Below are positions 1-8,385 of a stretch of DNA of 36,618 nt, one piece after another. Position 1 is the stretch's first letter. Each line of letters starts with the position of its first letter. The stretch lies in NCBI GenBank assembly GCA_903642295.1, contig CAHJWO010000006.1:1-36618 (forward strand), given 5' to 3'. The position numbers and the translations under genes are program-made. This DNA comes from PVC group bacterium. Its GTDB lineage: Bacteria; Verrucomicrobiota; Verrucomicrobiia; Chthoniobacterales; SZAS-18. A model generated the notes under the pieces. That model had not been told where the DNA came from and ran no database searches. It was given only the letters and a program-made list of their open reading frames with translations.

Positions 1-307
1 AAAACCACCCTCAAAACACAGCCATCAGCGGCAAGGCGGAAGGTAAAATCCTAGTAAAATCTCGCCAAAGGGAGGTTTTCTGAGACGGTTGTGGACGCTT
101 CCTACCACCCTTCCGACAAACCACCGTTTCTGACCCCACGCAGATGTTTCTGAATAGGTTGTTTGCCAAGATAGCAGCCTACTCCCTAATCAAGGAACAT
201 TTTTGAAACGGCGCTCCCATTCGGCGACGCTGCGCTCGGCCACCAAAGTCGTCTGTTTGGGCTTGTTTAAATTTAGAAATCTTATAGCCTGTGGCTCTTT
301 GTTTCGC
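1..307. other. Upstream intergenic region with one arm of an inverted repeat
   Basis: I see no gene here. The segment 116-129 (acaaaccaccgttt) is the exact reverse complement of 3280-3293, so the secreted-protein gene is bracketed by a 14-base inverted pair, with looser similarity extending on the outer side of both copies (a ggacgc..cctacc-like stretch). No convincing promoter or ribosome binding site can be picked out. The reading frame of the downstream gene stays open back to a TTG at 203, but the protein context favours ATG 308. Confidence 0.4.
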
Positions 308-3190
308 ATGAATATGCCCGCTTTTTCTTGTCTTGGCCGCACGCTTCAGCCCTTCCTTGTAGCGAAATTCGCCACGCTCCTGTCTTGTCTCACTTTTGTC
401 TCCGCGCTTTCTGTGCACGCCCAGGACGGCACCATCGACCCCAACTTTGCCCCCGGTGCAGGGGCCTTCTCCACGAAGAGCCTTCTTCCCACTTCCGTTC
501 GCAATATCCATCTCCAGCCTGATGGCAAAATCCTGATTGTGGGCGCGTTCAATTCTGTGGACGGCTTGCCGCGTTATGGCCTCGCTCGCCTGAACGCGGA
601 TGGCACCGTTGATCCTTCGTTTATCCCAGACCTCTCCGAAAGTGTCGAGGCCGGTATGTTGACCAGAGTCCAAGCGGACGGAAAAATTTACTTCGCTCCC
701 AGCTTCTTCCAATCCACGGATCCCCTACTTGAGCGTTTCAACCCCGATGGAACTCGCGATACAACGTTCAGTCTGGATCCGTTCGCCACGGACTCATCGA
801 TCGATTCGCTGACCATCCTGCCAGACGGCATGCTGCTCGTGACAGCAAACGGCGCTGACTATTACAGCCCGGAGCGGAAATTCTTCCGACTTTATCCCGA
901 CGGTTTGCTCGACCCCAGCTTTCACAATCCTACGGATGGTTCCGTGGGATCTCCGTTCGTTTATCCGGATGGCAGGATCCTTGTTCTCGGTTCCTTTACG
1001 ACGGTCAATGGCATTCCTACGCCCCGCTTCTCCCGTCTGAACTCCGATGGCTCCGTGGATCCGTCCTTCAAATCGCCTTTCGTAGTTTTAGATATTTACG
1101 GACGGGATTCAGGTCCTAAAGGCTTCGCTGTTGCCCCGGATGGCAAGATCATGACCGTCGGTGGTGATCTGACTCAGACCAACGGATATGGGCCCTCTCT
1201 ATTGCGCCGTCTGAACACCGACGGCAGCGTGGATGCCAGCTTCGTCGTGGACCCGGCGGTGGAGTATGGATCTCCTGTTTTCATGCCCGACGGCAAGATG
1301 ATCGTCCCAGTAAATGATCCGGGGGTACCCTATTCGGGCGATTCGGTCGCGCGCTTGAATCCGGACGGCACTTTGGACACCACGTTCGAGTCTGTCTCGC
1401 TGAATGTAACTATTGACCAAAGTATGGAATCCATCGTCAGGGATCAAACGGGAAATCTGCTTGTTTGCGGTCTGCTTTATGGCCCCCCTCCAGCGTCGCA
1501 AAAGGCGTTAGTGCGCCTCAAGCAGGTGGGGGAAACCTTTCCCGCGCCGCAGATCATCAGCGCCGCTTCTGCTTCTGGCCAAGCAGGCAGCCCATTCAAC
1601 TATCAGATCGCCGCGACCAACACCGCTGTCTCCTACGGAATTCTCAACTTGCCACCTGGTTTGACGATCAATGGCCAAACTGGCTTGATTAGTGGCATTC
1701 CCAGCGTGCCCGGATCTTTCGTGCTCACGGTGTCCGCGACCAACTTGGGCGGCACCGGCTCGGCCCCCCTGATCTTGAACTTTTCCCCGGCGGCGATCTC
1801 TACGCCCGTCATCACCAGCAAGCTACGGCTGTATGAACGAGTTTATGAAACCCTCTATTTCAACTACGGAATTCAAGCAACAAATTCGCCGACATTTTAC
1901 TCGGCTACTGGGTTGCCCGTCGGACTTCGTGTCAATCCACAAACGGGGCTGATCACCGGCTTTCTCCCTGTCGGCACCTATACGTTCAATATCTTGGCGG
2001 GCAACGCGGGCGGCTTCGGCACTGCCAACTTGGAACTCATTGTCAGTACGGACCCGCCGCCCGTCCCCATAATCACCAGCCCACTGACCGCAACCGCGCA
2101 AGTCGGCCAACCTTTTTCGTACCAGATTACGGCGACGGGCTACTACTCTGGTCTCTTCGCGGGCGGATTGCCAGCTGGCCTCACGGTCCCGAACAGCCTT
2201 GACACGGAATATACAGGTTTGATCTCCGGCATACCAACGGTGGCAGGCGTTTACAAAGTCACTTTGATTGCGCTCACCCCAGGCACCTATGATGGCTTGG
2301 CTACCTTGGTGCTCACCGTAGCTCCCGCCACGCCCGCATCGTCGTCACCGACGATCACCAGCGCCGCCGTGGCGAGCGGACAGGTCGGCACAGTGTTTAC
2401 GTATCAGATCAGGGCCACCGACTCGCCTACCAGCTACGCAGCCGTGGATTTGCCTGCAGGTTTCAACGTGGATACGGCGAGCGGCCTGATCAGTGGCGTG
2501 CCTCAGGAGGCTGGCACGTTTACGCTCCATCTGACTGCCTCCAACGCGATTGGGGACGGCACCGCCATCCTCACCTTGACGATCACAGCAGACCCGACGA
2601 TAGCGGCCCCGGCGATCACCAGCGCGTTGAGCGTGGCAAGGCCGGTCGGTCAGCCGGTGACCTATCAGATCACCGCCAGCAACGGGCCGTTGAGCTATGC
2701 AGCCACCGGGCTACCTGCGGGTTTGCGTGTCGATAACGCGACCGGGCTGATCACAGGCACGCCGACGGCAGTGGGCATGTCCGCCATCGGCATCTCTGCC
2801 ACTAACACGGGTGGCACCGGCACGGCGACCCTGATCCTGACCATTGCTCCGGCGGTGCCGACCGTGACCTTAACGGCAACGACGCCGACGGTGACGGCAG
2901 GCAGCGGCAACTTGGGGGTGTTCACCCTGAGCCTGTCGGCGGCCCAAGACCACGATGTGTTTGTCGCCTTCACCATCAAGGGAACGGCGGCCAACGGCAA
3001 CGACTACGTGCTGCTCAAAGCCACCAAGAAGATCAAGGCGGGCAAGACAAGCAAGCCCATCAAGATCACGCCGCTGGGCGAAGGAGCCGGGACGGGGGTC
3101 AAGCGCACCGTGGTGCTCGTCCTGCAACCCGGCGACGGTTACGAGGTGGGGACGGCAGGCAAGGTCAAGGTCAAGATCATTGGCCAGTAG
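308..3190 (+). CDS. Secreted delta-60 repeat / putative Ig (He_PIG) domain protein
   Basis: Large exported protein of unknown substrate, about 960 residues. I place the start at ATG 308 because it gives a clean signal peptide ending in a VHA-Q type cleavage site; the longer TTG start at 203 would add an improbable N-terminus. After the signal come about six delta-60-type repeats (units like 'QPDGKILVVG..' followed by 'RLNADGTVDPSF'). Then come about five He_PIG-type Ig units with the recurring pattern PxITSxxxxxGQxGxPFxYQIxATN...GLPxGLxxxxxTGLISGxPxxxG. The last ~110 residues, rich in Thr, Val and Lys, resemble a Calx-beta-like domain and end without a sorting signal. Such proteins are abundant in Verrucomicrobiota and are thought to be surface or secreted adhesion/structural proteins; the function here is inferred only. 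Confidence 0.9.
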   Translation: MNMPAFSCLGRTLQPFLVAKFATLLSCLTFVSALSVHAQDGTIDPNFAPGAGAFSTKSLLPTSVRNIHLQPDGKILIVGAFNSVDGLPRYGLARLNADGTVDPSFIPDLSESVEAGMLTRVQADGKIYFAPSFFQSTDPLLERFNPDGTRDTTFSLDPFATDSSIDSLTILPDGMLLVTANGADYYSPERKFFRLYPDGLLDPSFHNPTDGSVGSPFVYPDGRILVLGSFTTVNGIPTPRFSRLNSDGSVDPSFKSPFVVLDIYGRDSGPKGFAVAPDGKIMTVGGDLTQTNGYGPSLLRRLNTDGSVDASFVVDPAVEYGSPVFMPDGKMIVPVNDPGVPYSGDSVARLNPDGTLDTTFESVSLNVTIDQSMESIVRDQTGNLLVCGLLYGPPPASQKALVRLKQVGETFPAPQIISAASASGQAGSPFNYQIAATNTAVSYGILNLPPGLTINGQTGLISGIPSVPGSFVLTVSATNLGGTGSAPLILNFSPAAISTPVITSKLRLYERVYETLYFNYGIQATNSPTFYSATGLPVGLRVNPQTGLITGFLPVGTYTFNILAGNAGGFGTANLELIVSTDPPPVPIITSPLTATAQVGQPFSYQITATGYYSGLFAGGLPAGLTVPNSLDTEYTGLISGIPTVAGVYKVTLIALTPGTYDGLATLVLTVAPATPASSSPTITSAAVASGQVGTVFTYQIRATDSPTSYAAVDLPAGFNVDTASGLISGVPQEAGTFTLHLTASNAIGDGTAILTLTITADPTIAAPAITSALSVARPVGQPVTYQITASNGPLSYAATGLPAGLRVDNATGLITGTPTAVGMSAIGISATNTGGTGTATLILTIAPAVPTVTLTATTPTVTAGSGNLGVFTLSLSAAQDHDVFVAFTIKGTAANGNDYVLLKATKKIKAGKTSKPIKITPLGEGAGTGVKRTVVLVLQPGDGYEVGTAGKVKVKIIGQ

Positions 3191-3471
3191 CTACGGGAGA
3201 AGCCGCGCGTTCGTTGTTGGACAGCCGTGAGGTGATGGAACGTGCGCAGGCAGATTACAGTTCGGGCATTCGTTTCAAAAAACGGTGGTTTGTGACACTG
3301 TCCGTGCTGCCACGGTGGCGTAGGACGCCCTGTATCACCGCCCGCCAGAGGATTTACGATAATCACGCGCCATCCGCTCTGCCGTAGCCGCTCGGCTTCC
3401 AATAAGTTCCCTTATTGGAAATTCTAGGGCGGTCGCCTATCCCACGTTTTGGCGCGTGTGACACAGATTGA
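3191..3471. other. Convergent intergenic region with inverted-repeat arm
   Basis: Gene-free stretch between two converging genes. It carries the second arm (3280-3293, aaacggtggtttgt) of the inverted pair whose first arm lies at 116-129, and a strong hairpin at 3397-3420, listed separately. The sequence looks like dispersed intergenic repeat material rather than coding DNA. Confidence 0.4.
3397..3420. terminator. Perfect 10-bp hairpin between convergent genes
   Basis: Stem TTCCAATAAG / CTTATTGGAA with a TTCC loop, perfectly paired. It sits between the stop of the secreted repeat protein (3190) and the stop of the metalloprotease gene (3472). It could therefore act as a bidirectional terminator, although the stem is AT-rich and has no long T tract on either side. 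A protein-binding palindrome is the alternative. Confidence 0.45.
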
Positions 3472-4392
3472 TCAGAAGCCGACCGCTGTTGCTAATTTCC
3501 GGCTATAAACTCCAAGTGTCTGAACGTGGTATTTGGTAGCAAAGCTCTCGAAGCAAAAGTAATGCGAATCTCCGTTTACATCGGTGAAAATGATTTCACC
3601 CGTTCCAATTGGACCCCGTTTGCCGTAGGTGCAGTATGACTGAAGTCTCGCAAAGATGTCGTTTTCACCCACACCTCCGAACTGTTGTTTAAACGCCGGC
3701 GATTCGATGCAACGCTGACAGGGTTGCATGGGGTCTTCGGCCTGAGCAAGGTAATGGGGATGAACAGAAGTCAGGGCTACCACCGGCGTATCAGCCCAAA
3801 CTTCCTCCACATACCTCCACAACGTCGAGGTAATTGTGTTGCCGAAGTGTTTGGCGATGAGGCGAATGCTCTCTAAAGAGACCGGCAAGCTGCGCGCCAT
3901 GGTGACGAACAATTCTTGGAAGAACAGCAACTGACCCGCGCCGTAATTTGCCTCAGATTCGATCACCTCCAAACAGCTAGGACTTAGCTCTTTAAGAGTA
4001 TCCCCAAGCATGAACTGCTGGTGCCAGGGAATGAGGCTATGTAAAGTTTCGTGGGTTTCGAACCAGCGGTGCTTCAGCAATGGTTCGTTCGCATCCACGA
4101 GGATCCTTCTTCGGTCAGGTACCCAAAGTGCGGACAACTCGGCTCTTTTGATCACATCCCAGAGTAAGGTTGGCCGGATGACGATTTGCTTGAGGCCGAT
4201 CCTAACTTTGCTCACAAATTCTTGTACGGCGCTGTCGTCTCCACTTCGATAATAGCGCACGTCAAGGTCTAGCAAGGCGCGTACGTCTTCAAGTTTGAGG
4301 GGGGGAGAAGGGTTACCCAGCCCACGAAGGACCTTAGTGACCTGCACTTGGATGTCCCTTTTCTCGTATTCGCCAAGGAGGAGGTTCTTCAT
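3472..4392 (-). CDS. ImmA/IrrE-type zinc metallopeptidase
   Basis: A 306-residue protein with the metallopeptidase signature HETLH at residues 114-118 and a downstream Glu in 'ESEANYGAGQLLF' (about residue 147), the arrangement seen in ImmA/IrrE proteases (HExxH plus ExxxN). Family members cleave XRE-type repressors, often after DNA damage or phage infection; CapP of CBASS and other defence operons is the closest functional analogy. It is the last gene of a leftward operon, 14 bases after the XRE-type gene, which is the expected partner and probable substrate. The C-terminal ~90 residues contain four Cys (two in a CQRC pair) and may bind metal or sense a signal. Family assignment is solid; the target is inferred from neighbourhood. 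Confidence 0.85.
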   Translation of the reverse strand: MKNLLLGEYEKRDIQVQVTKVLRGLGNPSPPLKLEDVRALLDLDVRYYRSGDDSAVQEFVSKVRIGLKQIVIRPTLLWDVIKRAELSALWVPDRRRILVDANEPLLKHRWFETHETLHSLIPWHQQFMLGDTLKELSPSCLEVIESEANYGAGQLLFFQELFVTMARSLPVSLESIRLIAKHFGNTITSTLWRYVEEVWADTPVVALTSVHPHYLAQAEDPMQPCQRCIESPAFKQQFGGVGENDIFARLQSYCTYGKRGPIGTGEIIFTDVNGDSHYFCFESFATKYHVQTLGVYSRKLATAVGF

Positions 4393-4406
4393 GGAAATTT
4401 CTGCGA

Positions 4407-4994
4407 TTAACTGAGTTCCGAGAGATGCTTAACGAATTGAGCCAGCAAATCCTTTTCGTCTTTGGTTAGTTTACCCATGCCGTTCGAACAGGCCGCAAAA
4501 CGGAATCTTTCAGCCTCATGTTCGCGGTCCTTCTTGATGATTACGCCTGAAAACCTAGCAAGAGAATCAGTCGGCAGTTTAAAGAATCTTTCCAACTGAA
4601 ACAGCGTTCTGGGCTTGGGTAAATACCCAGGAGATTCCTCGATCAAATGTATCTCGTTTACACTGATGTCTGCCTTTTTTGATAATTCTTCTATCTTTAG
4701 GTTTTCTCGACGCCTGAGCATTTGCATCAATCTACCAAAGCCTTGGTCCGGTTGGCCTTCGACTACGTGGTCTGGCGGAGAATAGCTGCCGAACGGAATG
4801 ATTTTGGCCTCTGAGGCGGCGAGAGCAGCCTCAATCGTCCTTTTGGCCTCATCGGAGAGTTGTTGAGGATCCCGGTTGAAGGCGCGGATGACCGCGTCAA
4901 CTTCGGCTTCTCCAGCTTCCAGGATCAACTCGCAGAAAGCTCGATGGACATTAGGGGAATTTTCCTGGCTATCTGCCGATTGATCGTGATTCAT
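4407..4994 (-). CDS. XRE-type helix-turn-helix regulator paired with protease
   Basis: A 195-residue protein with an XRE/Cro-like HTH at roughly residues 86-140 (FGRLMQMLRRRENLKIEELS, then ISVNEIHLIEES). The ~80 residue N-terminal part resembles no domain I can name, and the C-terminal ~50 residues may hold dimerisation or cleavage sites. The gene begins 26 bases inside the 3' end of the sigma-like gene and is followed after 14 bases by the ImmA/IrrE-type protease, so the three are probably cotranscribed and coupled. By analogy with CapH/CapP and ImmR/ImmA pairs, it likely represses the divergent conjugation operon until cleaved; this is inference. The ATG at 4994 is the only sensible start. 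Confidence 0.8.
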   Translation of the reverse strand: MNHDQSADSQENSPNVHRAFCELILEAGEAEVDAVIRAFNRDPQQLSDEAKRTIEAALAASEAKIIPFGSYSPPDHVVEGQPDQGFGRLMQMLRRRENLKIEELSKKADISVNEIHLIEESPGYLPKPRTLFQLERFFKLPTDSLARFSGVIIKKDREHEAERFRFAACSNGMGKLTKDEKDLLAQFVKHLSELS

Positions 4995-5589
4995 GGTAGG
5001 ATGTAATTTTGCGCAAGATGCGTTTGCTAAGGGTGGCGTACACAGTGTCGGAAAGTTTCAGGAGGGATTGGATGTCCTTCTTTTCATGCCCATCTGCGCG
5101 GTGCTTGAAGACAGCAAAAGCTTCAGGATCATCGTCAAACAACGCATAGATGGCTTTTACGTCTTCTTTGGCTGCCGCGCGCAAATCCATGTCGCGGTTG
5201 TGATTCCGAAGATCCCGTAACTTGTCCAAAGGATCATCTACGCTTTCCCCGTTTTCGTCATCGGAGACCTGTCCGGCTTCAACTCGGCGCTGCATTTTGG
5301 GAACTTCGTGACCAGCGATGTTCTCCATGGCTCTGCCGAGGTGCAGCAGAATGCCTACTCCTCGCCGCCATTGCTTCCTGCCATCGAGGGTTCGTTCGAC
5401 AGCCTCGTGGAAGAGTTCCCGGGGTTCCATTCGACCGGGTGGTATCCTGAATGCACGGCAGCAAACGAGCGCAATTGCTTCCAGCTTCTTTAGTTCGACA
5501 CCGCTGAGTGCATGGATGGCACTGCGTGCCTCGCTGAGCGAGGCATAAGTCGGCGACTCCTGCGTGTGCGGTGTGCAAACCGGATTCAT
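4969..5589 (-). CDS. Sigma-70-like factor of the conjugation locus
   Basis: A 206-residue protein resembling a small sigma-70/ECF-type factor. Residues about 30-100 hold a helical segment (LEAIALVCCRAF, ELFHEAVERTLDG) similar to region 2. The C-terminal 60 residues (DDPEAFAVFKHRADGHEKKDIQSLLKLSD.YATLSKRILRKI) look like a region 4 helix-turn-helix. The central part is Asp-rich and variable. It is the first gene of the leftward operon, and its start at 5589 lies 95 bases from the start of the divergent multi-Ubl gene. A dedicated sigma factor here suggests that the operon pair is read from non-standard promoters. An alternative is a phage-type HTH activator that only resembles sigma. Confidence 0.65.
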   Translation of the reverse strand: MNPVCTPHTQESPTYASLSEARSAIHALSGVELKKLEAIALVCCRAFRIPPGRMEPRELFHEAVERTLDGRKQWRRGVGILLHLGRAMENIAGHEVPKMQRRVEAGQVSDDENGESVDDPLDKLRDLRNHNRDMDLRAAAKEDVKAIYALFDDDPEAFAVFKHRADGHEKKDIQSLLKLSDTVYATLSKRILRKITSYHESRSIGR

Positions 5590-5684
5590 CCCGATTTATG
5601 CCGCTTGGGGTGACCTCCACGGACAAAAAAGAAAAAGGTTTTTCATTGTCTTCACACCGGGGCATCGCGGGCAACAAAACCCAT
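5590..5684. promoter_or_regulatory. Divergent promoter region of the Ubl locus
   Basis: These 95 bases separate the start of the sigma-like gene (5589, leftward) from the probable start of the multi-Ubl gene (ATG 5685, rightward). They should contain both promoters and any operator for the XRE protein. I see an A-rich tract (aaaaaagaaaaagg, about 5624-5637) but no convincing -35/-10 pair of housekeeping type and no obvious palindrome. That is compatible with recognition by the local sigma factor, but does not prove it. Confidence 0.45.
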
Positions 5685-6809
5685 ATGACCGATAACAATC
5701 CAACTCAAGTTCAACCGGAACGCAGCGCCACCCACGCACACGCCAAATGGTTCCTCGTCCACGACGACGTTTCCTTATCCGTCCCAGCACCGGTGGTACG
5801 TGTCAGTGTGATCAAAGCTCAGGCGTCCATCGCGCCGGGTAAACGTCTGGTTCGTGACCACAACTCCCCAAACGATGTCCTCCTCAACGATGACCAGACG
5901 GTGGACCTGCGCGAAGGAAATGTTTTCTACACCTTGGACGCCGAGGATATTGAAGGGGAGCGCGACCATTGCAGCCAGCCAGCCAAGCTGGCCATGCTCG
6001 TCGATGACCGCGCCGAGATCATTGGCACTCCCCACCAACATGGACGCAGCATCCGTGATCTGTTCGACATCCCCGTCGGGTCTCTGCTCTTCCGAGATTT
6101 GGACACCCCGCACGATGAGCCCATCGCTGACGACCAAGTTGTCGAGTATGGCGACGGTCCTGTGTTCTACAGCCGTCACCACCAGAAGACTATCCTCAGC
6201 ATCGTGGTCAACAAAAAGACCTTCACGGCAGAAAACGGCGTGAAAGAAGAGATGACCGGACTGGCTATCGCGTCGCTCGTCAGTCAAAATCCGGCGCAGA
6301 CCGACGTGTACAAGCGTGAGGGTGGAACCCGCAAAGCTGTGGGCCTGCATGAAACCATCCGGGTGATGACCGGCGACGAGTTCGACGTGATTCGCCAGCA
6401 GGTGCAGGGAGGTTTTGAGCCCACGCGCATCGAAAGGGAGTTAAACATCCTGCGCGTCGGCGGAGCCAACGTGGTTTTTCATGGCGGGACTCCCGCAGCG
6501 GTGGTGTACCACGATCTCCCCGTGCGAGCGGGGAACAGCGTCGGCGTAGCCAAGAGCGACGTGCTGGTGCTGGTGCCCAGCGGTTACCCTGCCCAGGCCA
6601 TCGACTGTGCCTTTCTGCCGCAAGGGTCGCCTTTGTTGGGACGGGTTCCTGGTGCGCCCCAATACGCCGTGGTCGTTGGCGGTTGTGCATGGACTCAGGT
6701 CAGTTATCATCCGCACAACGGAGGCGGAGGCCCTCCTTGGAACAAGGATTGCCTGGGATTTCACACGTACATTGATGAACTGCTGGCCTGGTTGGACAAA
6801 GCGCAATGA
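5685..6809 (+). CDS. Multi-ubiquitin-like / E2-like fusion protein
   Basis: A 374-residue protein from ATG 5685; an upstream start at 5571 would overlap the divergent gene and add an unlikely tail. Residues about 20-85, 100-165 and 169-243 are three beta-grasp-like units of the multiubiquitin type, the first two closing with the same 'GxVFYT/S' edge after a 'DDQTVDL' or 'DDQVVEY' turn. Residues about 247-374 match the Prok-E2_E family: 'RIERELNILR', 'VLVLVPSGYP', 'GCAWTQVSYHP' and a terminal 'FHTYIDELLAWL'. Candidate active-site residues include Cys308, Cys334, Ser340, His342, Cys356 and His360; I cannot say which is catalytic. A Gly-Gly at 242-243 falls exactly where the third Ubl meets E2. 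The stop overlaps the JAB-E1 start in ATGA, implying translational coupling. Role inferred: Ubl donor and conjugating enzyme in one chain. Confidence 0.85.
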   Translation: MTDNNPTQVQPERSATHAHAKWFLVHDDVSLSVPAPVVRVSVIKAQASIAPGKRLVRDHNSPNDVLLNDDQTVDLREGNVFYTLDAEDIEGERDHCSQPAKLAMLVDDRAEIIGTPHQHGRSIRDLFDIPVGSLLFRDLDTPHDEPIADDQVVEYGDGPVFYSRHHQKTILSIVVNKKTFTAENGVKEEMTGLAIASLVSQNPAQTDVYKREGGTRKAVGLHETIRVMTGDEFDVIRQQVQGGFEPTRIERELNILRVGGANVVFHGGTPAAVVYHDLPVRAGNSVGVAKSDVLVLVPSGYPAQAIDCAFLPQGSPLLGRVPGAPQYAVVVGGCAWTQVSYHPHNGGGGPPWNKDCLGFHTYIDELLAWLDKAQ

Positions 6810-8353
6810 ATCGGCGCATCCAGTCTGACCAGACCCGGGGACATTGTTCCCTGCGGATCACCGAGACCTGTCGCACTCGATTAGAGACGCACCTCTACCG
6901 GCGCTATCCCGAGCGTGAATGGGGCACCTTTTTCCGCTTTGGCTGGCGACGAACGTCTTGGGGGGTAGCATTGTTCTTCGTCGATGGCTTGTGGCCTCAG
7001 TCAGGGGATTTGAATCGAACCGTTGGCATCGTTGAAATCCGTAGCCAGTACACTCTGCGGGCTGTCGATGCACTCGCGGCCAGCGAACTGGGAATCGGGG
7101 TCATCCATTCTCACCCAGAAGGCGCAGACACGTTCCCTAGCCGACTCGATGACGATATGGATGGGTATTTCGCCGGGTTGTTCGGCGACTATGCTCCAGA
7201 TCGGCCTTACGCCAGCATCATCTTTAGCCGCGCGGAGGATGGAGAGTTCCGATTCACTGGCCGCATCTACGTGGATGGCGGGTGGCTGCCGCTCCAAGAT
7301 CTATTTACCTGCGGAGATGCTTTGGAGCTCCAAACATGCCAGCTTTACGAAGATCCACTTCAAGGCAAACGATCCCGCTTTGAGCAAGAAAGCGAGCAGG
7401 GTGCAGCGCTTGCAACGACGGCGCGCCTGCGCTCCTTTCTGAGCGATACGGCAGGTAAGCGCCTGCACCAGTCAACCGTTGCGATCATCGGCTGTAGTGG
7501 TACTGGATCGCCTGCCGTCGAAGTGCTCGTACGTGCTGGTGTCGATAAATTCGTGCTGGTGGACTACCAGCGCCTTTCCGTTTCGAATTTGGAGCGGGTG
7601 CATGGCAGCACAATGCAGGATGTCATGGCAAAAGTTCCTCCCTTCAAGGTGGAAGCGATGATGCGGATGATCCATGAGATCAATCCCGAAGCCAATGTGG
7701 AAGCTATTGTCGGCAACATCCTTGACGAGGAAGTCCTTGACGCCTTGCTCCGGGCAGATGTCGTCCTTAATTGCACGGATACTCAGCACTCGCGGGCGTT
7801 CTTGGGTGATTTGGCCGCCCACTACCTTTTGCCCTCGCTCGACCTCGGTGTGTTGCTAGAAGGAGCAGGTGGTCGGGTTCACGCTCAGGTGGGGCAATTT
7901 ACCTGGTTTGAACCCAATCTGCCGTGCGCGTTTTGTGGGCAGATGGTGGACTACGCAACTTTAGCTTATGAAATGATGAGTGACGAGGAGAAGGAGCAAC
8001 GCCGGGAGGCTGCCCAACTCGCCCGGGAACGCGGCGTTGACGCAGATCAGTACTGGCGTGGTGAGCCGCCGCAACTGCTTACCGTGGGCTATTTAACCTC
8101 CATGATCGGCAGCTTGGGAGCCGGTTATGTGATCGGGGCGCTGACGGGCAAATTCAAAATGCCGCATTCAAGGTTCCAATTCGACATCAACTCACCATCT
8201 TTGGGGGTCGTCGAAATTGACCGGCTTCATGGCGAAGGCTGTTCCTGTGCCTCAAAAATTGGTTTTGCTGATCAAGCCCGAGCTGACCGGAGTGTGAGTC
8301 GGCCTGCCCATTGGCCGAAAGCCAACAAGATTCTGCATCATCCAAATGGATGA
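6806..8353 (+). CDS. JAB deubiquitinase-like / ThiF-E1 fusion protein
   Basis: A 515-residue two-domain enzyme. Residues about 20-170 form a JAB/JAMM metalloprotease: HSHP at 101-104, then Ser112 and Asp115, giving HxHPx7Sx2D exactly, with Glu38 as the probable upstream catalytic Glu. Residues about 205-500 form a ThiF/E1-type adenylating domain: nucleotide loop IIGCSGTGSP from 227, 'VDYQRLSVSNLERV' from 252 with the usual Asp and Arg, 'LNCTDT' about 321-326. A CxxC at 374-377 and CSC near the C-terminus may bind zinc. The E1 part should adenylate the Ubl C-terminus; the JAB part should trim Ubl precursors or cleave conjugates. JAB-E1 fusions next to E2/Ubl fusions are typical of bacterial ubiquitin-like operons. 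All recognisable catalytic residues are present, so the protein is probably active. Confidence 0.9.
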   Translation: MNRRIQSDQTRGHCSLRITETCRTRLETHLYRRYPEREWGTFFRFGWRRTSWGVALFFVDGLWPQSGDLNRTVGIVEIRSQYTLRAVDALAASELGIGVIHSHPEGADTFPSRLDDDMDGYFAGLFGDYAPDRPYASIIFSRAEDGEFRFTGRIYVDGGWLPLQDLFTCGDALELQTCQLYEDPLQGKRSRFEQESEQGAALATTARLRSFLSDTAGKRLHQSTVAIIGCSGTGSPAVEVLVRAGVDKFVLVDYQRLSVSNLERVHGSTMQDVMAKVPPFKVEAMMRMIHEINPEANVEAIVGNILDEEVLDALLRADVVLNCTDTQHSRAFLGDLAAHYLLPSLDLGVLLEGAGGRVHAQVGQFTWFEPNLPCAFCGQMVDYATLAYEMMSDEEKEQRREAAQLARERGVDADQYWRGEPPQLLTVGYLTSMIGSLGAGYVIGALTGKFKMPHSRFQFDINSPSLGVVEIDRLHGEGCSCASKIGFADQARADRSVSRPAHWPKANKILHHPNG

Positions 8354-8385
8354 CGGTCAGTCTAGCTTAACCTTTGGTGCGTCGG

